Positions 62,758 through 64,000 of a DNA stretch of 64,000 nt are shown piece by piece (the stretch's first letter is position 1; every line of letters begins with the position of its first letter). Both the position numbers and the translations under genes were made by a program. The notes beneath the pieces are model-generated. The model was not told the origin of the DNA and did not search any database. It saw only the letters and a program-made list of their open reading frames with translations. Source of the DNA: Nocardiopsis flavescens (GTDB taxonomy: Bacteria; Actinomycetota; Actinomycetes; Streptosporangiales; Streptosporangiaceae); assembly GCF_900141985.1 (NCBI RefSeq), contig NZ_FQZK01000001.1, positions 596,003 through 660,002 on the forward strand, written 5' to 3'.

Positions 62758-63534
62758 TCAGGGCAGGAGCCGGGAGCGGATCCGGGCGAGGTCGGCCTCC
62801 GGAACCCCCGCCTCCAGGAGGTAGGCCCGTGCGTCGAGGCCGTGGAGCACGTCCAGGACGGCGCCGCGCGGGGTGAGGCCCCGTCCGGCCATCAGGGCCT
62901 CGGCGGCCGGCCCCTGGTCGGGCCGCCCCAGGGCGGCGAACAGGGGTCCGAGTGCGGCCGTGGAGAGCGCGTAGTCGTCGGCGATCGCCTCGGGTTCGAC
63001 CCCGGCCAGGGCGAGCAGCAGCAGACCGACCAGCCCGGTGCGGTCGCGCCCGGCGCCGCAGTGGAACAGGACGCCGCCGGGCCCGGACCGGGCCAGGGCG
63101 GTGAGGACCGCGGCGCACCGCTCGGCCTTGCGGTCCAGGAACGGCCGGAAGTAGAGCGGGGTCCCGTTGAGGCCCCTGCGGTCGAGGTCCTGCCGGAAGG
63201 CGGTGTCCCCCACGTCGTCCAGGGGCACCTCCAGGCGCGTCATCCCCGGCGGGTGCGGTGTCCCGCCCTCCTCCGGGGGGAAGGCGGCGGCCCCTCCCCG
63301 GGCCGTGGGCCCCTCTCCCTCGACCGGCCGGATCTCGTGGGGGTTGCGCAGGTCGACGACGGTGCGCACGCCCGCGTCGTGGGCCGCGCGCCACCCCCGG
63401 GCGGTGACGAAGCGCAGGTCGGCGGACCTGATGAAGGCCCCGGTCCGGGTGGTGCCGCCGCCGCGGACGGGGAGGCCGCCGAGGTCGCGGGCGTTGAAGA
63501 ACCCGTCCCAGGCCACCTGTCGGCTCTCGCTCAT
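62758..63534 (-). CDS. Tyrosine-protein phosphatase (dual-specificity, PTP-like)
   Basis: The 258-aa protein has the DSPc/Y_phosphatase3 layout. [12 protein letters not shown] and AFIRSADL open it, and the catalytic P-loop [10 protein letters not shown] (Cx5R) is at about residue 158. The conserved FNARDLGGL motif is typical of the Y_phosphatase3 family. It removes phosphate from tyrosine or phosphoinositides. The ATG at 63534 begins [11 protein letters not shown]. It stands alone next to the oxidoreductase and points away from it. Confidence 0.9.
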   Translation of the reverse strand: MSESRQVAWDGFFNARDLGGLPVRGGGTTRTGAFIRSADLRFVTARGWRAAHDAGVRTVVDLRNPHEIRPVEGEGPTARGGAAAFPPEEGGTPHPPGMTRLEVPLDDVGDTAFRQDLDRRGLNGTPLYFRPFLDRKAERCAAVLTALARSGPGGVLFHCGAGRDRTGLVGLLLLALAGVEPEAIADDYALSTAALGPLFAALGRPDQGPAAEALMAGRGLTPRGAVLDVLHGLDARAYLLEAGVPEADLARIRSRLLP

Positions 63535-63710
63535 GGATCACAGGGATACCGTCCCGCCGCGGGGAAAGGAAAGTCCTTCGGTCAGATTCCGGACGAATCA
63601 CCGGGCGGGGGCGCGCTGTGACCGCCCCCGACCGGGGGCGGAGCGCACGGGGCGGCCCCGCTCGCCGCGGCACGGCGGTTCCCGGGCGCCGACGGGGCGC
63701 ATGGGGGACG

Positions 63711-64000
63711 ATGATGGGCTTCATGAACGCTACGGACGTCCAAGAGACCGAATTCGACGCGGTGGTGATCGGTGCGGGGCCCGGCGGAGAGGTGGCCGCC
63801 GGGAAACTCGCCGACGCCGGACTGAGCGTCGCGATCGTGGAGGTCGACAAGGTCGGCGGCGAGTGCTCCTACTACGCCTGCATCCCCTCCAAGGCGCTGC
63901 TGCGCCCGGGCGAGCTGCTCATCGAGGCGCGCCGTATCCCGGGCGCCGCCGAGGCGGTGACCGGCACGGTCGACGTGGACGCGGTGCTGCGCCGCCGCGA
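63711..64000 (+). CDS. NAD(P)/FAD-dependent disulfide oxidoreductase, 5' end only
   Basis: Only the first 96 codons are in the window. VVIGAGPGGEVAAGKLADAG is the FAD-binding Rossmann motif (about residues 19-40). VGGECSYYACIPSKALLRPG carries the redox-active Cys pair (CxxxxC) of the dihydrolipoamide dehydrogenase/mercuric reductase family. ATGs at 63711, 63714 and 63723 are in one frame; the first follows GGGGGACG. The exact enzyme cannot be decided without the rest. Confidence 0.88.
   Translation, partial: MMGFMNATDVQETEFDAVVIGAGPGGEVAAGKLADAGLSVAIVEVDKVGGECSYYACIPSKALLRPGELLIEARRIPGAAEAVTGTVDVDAVLRRR

Noticed and set aside
1..64000. cas genes for the type I-E arrays
   Set aside because: No Cas3, Cse1, Cse2, Cas7, Cas5, Cas6, Cas1 or Cas2 homologue was recognised in any frame; they must lie outside the window.
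1..64000. tRNA, rRNA, insertion sequence, attachment site or replication origin
   Set aside because: No cloverleaf with TTCGA-type arm, no transposase or integrase motif and no iteron cluster was found by reading; a tRNAscan run would settle it.

Overview
The window is very GC-rich DNA from an actinomycete-like bacterium, most plausibly a Nocardiopsis/Streptosporangiales-type filamentous actinobacterium (inferred, not proven). Signs are frequent GTG starts, many 4-bp ATGA overlaps, IdeR/DmdR-type iron boxes, SpoIIE-type phosphatase and WYL/IclR/LacI/TetR regulators, and a DUF6507/DUF6177 actinobacterial toxin neighbourhood. No rRNA, tRNA, transposase or integrase was recognised.

Region 1 (1-5.5 kb) holds three type I-E-like CRISPR arrays, all transcribed leftward and all with the same ~127-nt leader on their right. 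No cas gene is in the window. The arrays alternate with unrelated genes: a WYL regulator divergent from an epoxide hydrolase, and a small cysteine protein followed by a pseudokinase. A frameshifted DUF4274 gene lies just beyond the third leader. The three leaders align without gaps, and their outer conserved blocks fit a promoter of the form TTGCC(T/G)-N17-TAGAA(A/C).

Region 2 (6-14 kb) has a GNAT acetyltransferase, a ChrB-like protein, an MFS exporter behind a 14-bp palindrome, a DNA-alkylation repair protein, a proline-iminopeptidase-like hydrolase, a SpoIIE phosphatase, and a stand-alone siderophore-binding lipoprotein behind an iron box.

Region 3 (14-21 kb) is a divergent tricarboxylate cluster. 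A TctCBA uptake system (minus strand) faces an IclR regulator, a class III CoA-transferase and a short citrate-synthase-fold lyase (plus strand). Two related palindromes occupy the shared promoter region. I infer import of a tricarboxylate-like acid, CoA activation and cleavage of the CoA thioester.

Region 4 (21-36 kb) contains a DsbA-like protein with VKOR, a YdeP-type molybdopterin oxidoreductase, an orphan sugar-binding lipoprotein, a complete iron-siderophore ABC operon under an iron box, an AraC regulator, a class V aminotransferase-fold protein and a CNNM/CBS transporter. Region 5 (36-43 kb) is a LacI-controlled sugar operon: two permeases, a binding protein and a GH42 beta-galactosidase, closed by a very strong terminator.

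Region 6 (43-52 kb) carries a lipoprotein alpha/beta hydrolase, an APH-like kinase and a polymorphic-toxin island. The island comprises a DUF6507 partner, a long toxin with a low-GC PD-(D/E)XK-like C-terminal domain (split here by two one-base G-run shortenings), a candidate immunity protein and a DUF6177 protein. Region 7 (52-64 kb) has a TetR-controlled amidohydrolase/esterase pair, an MFS protein, unknown proteins, a CsbD-like stress protein, a BCCT osmolyte transporter, a tyrosine phosphatase, and the start of a flavin disulfide oxidoreductase cut by the window edge.
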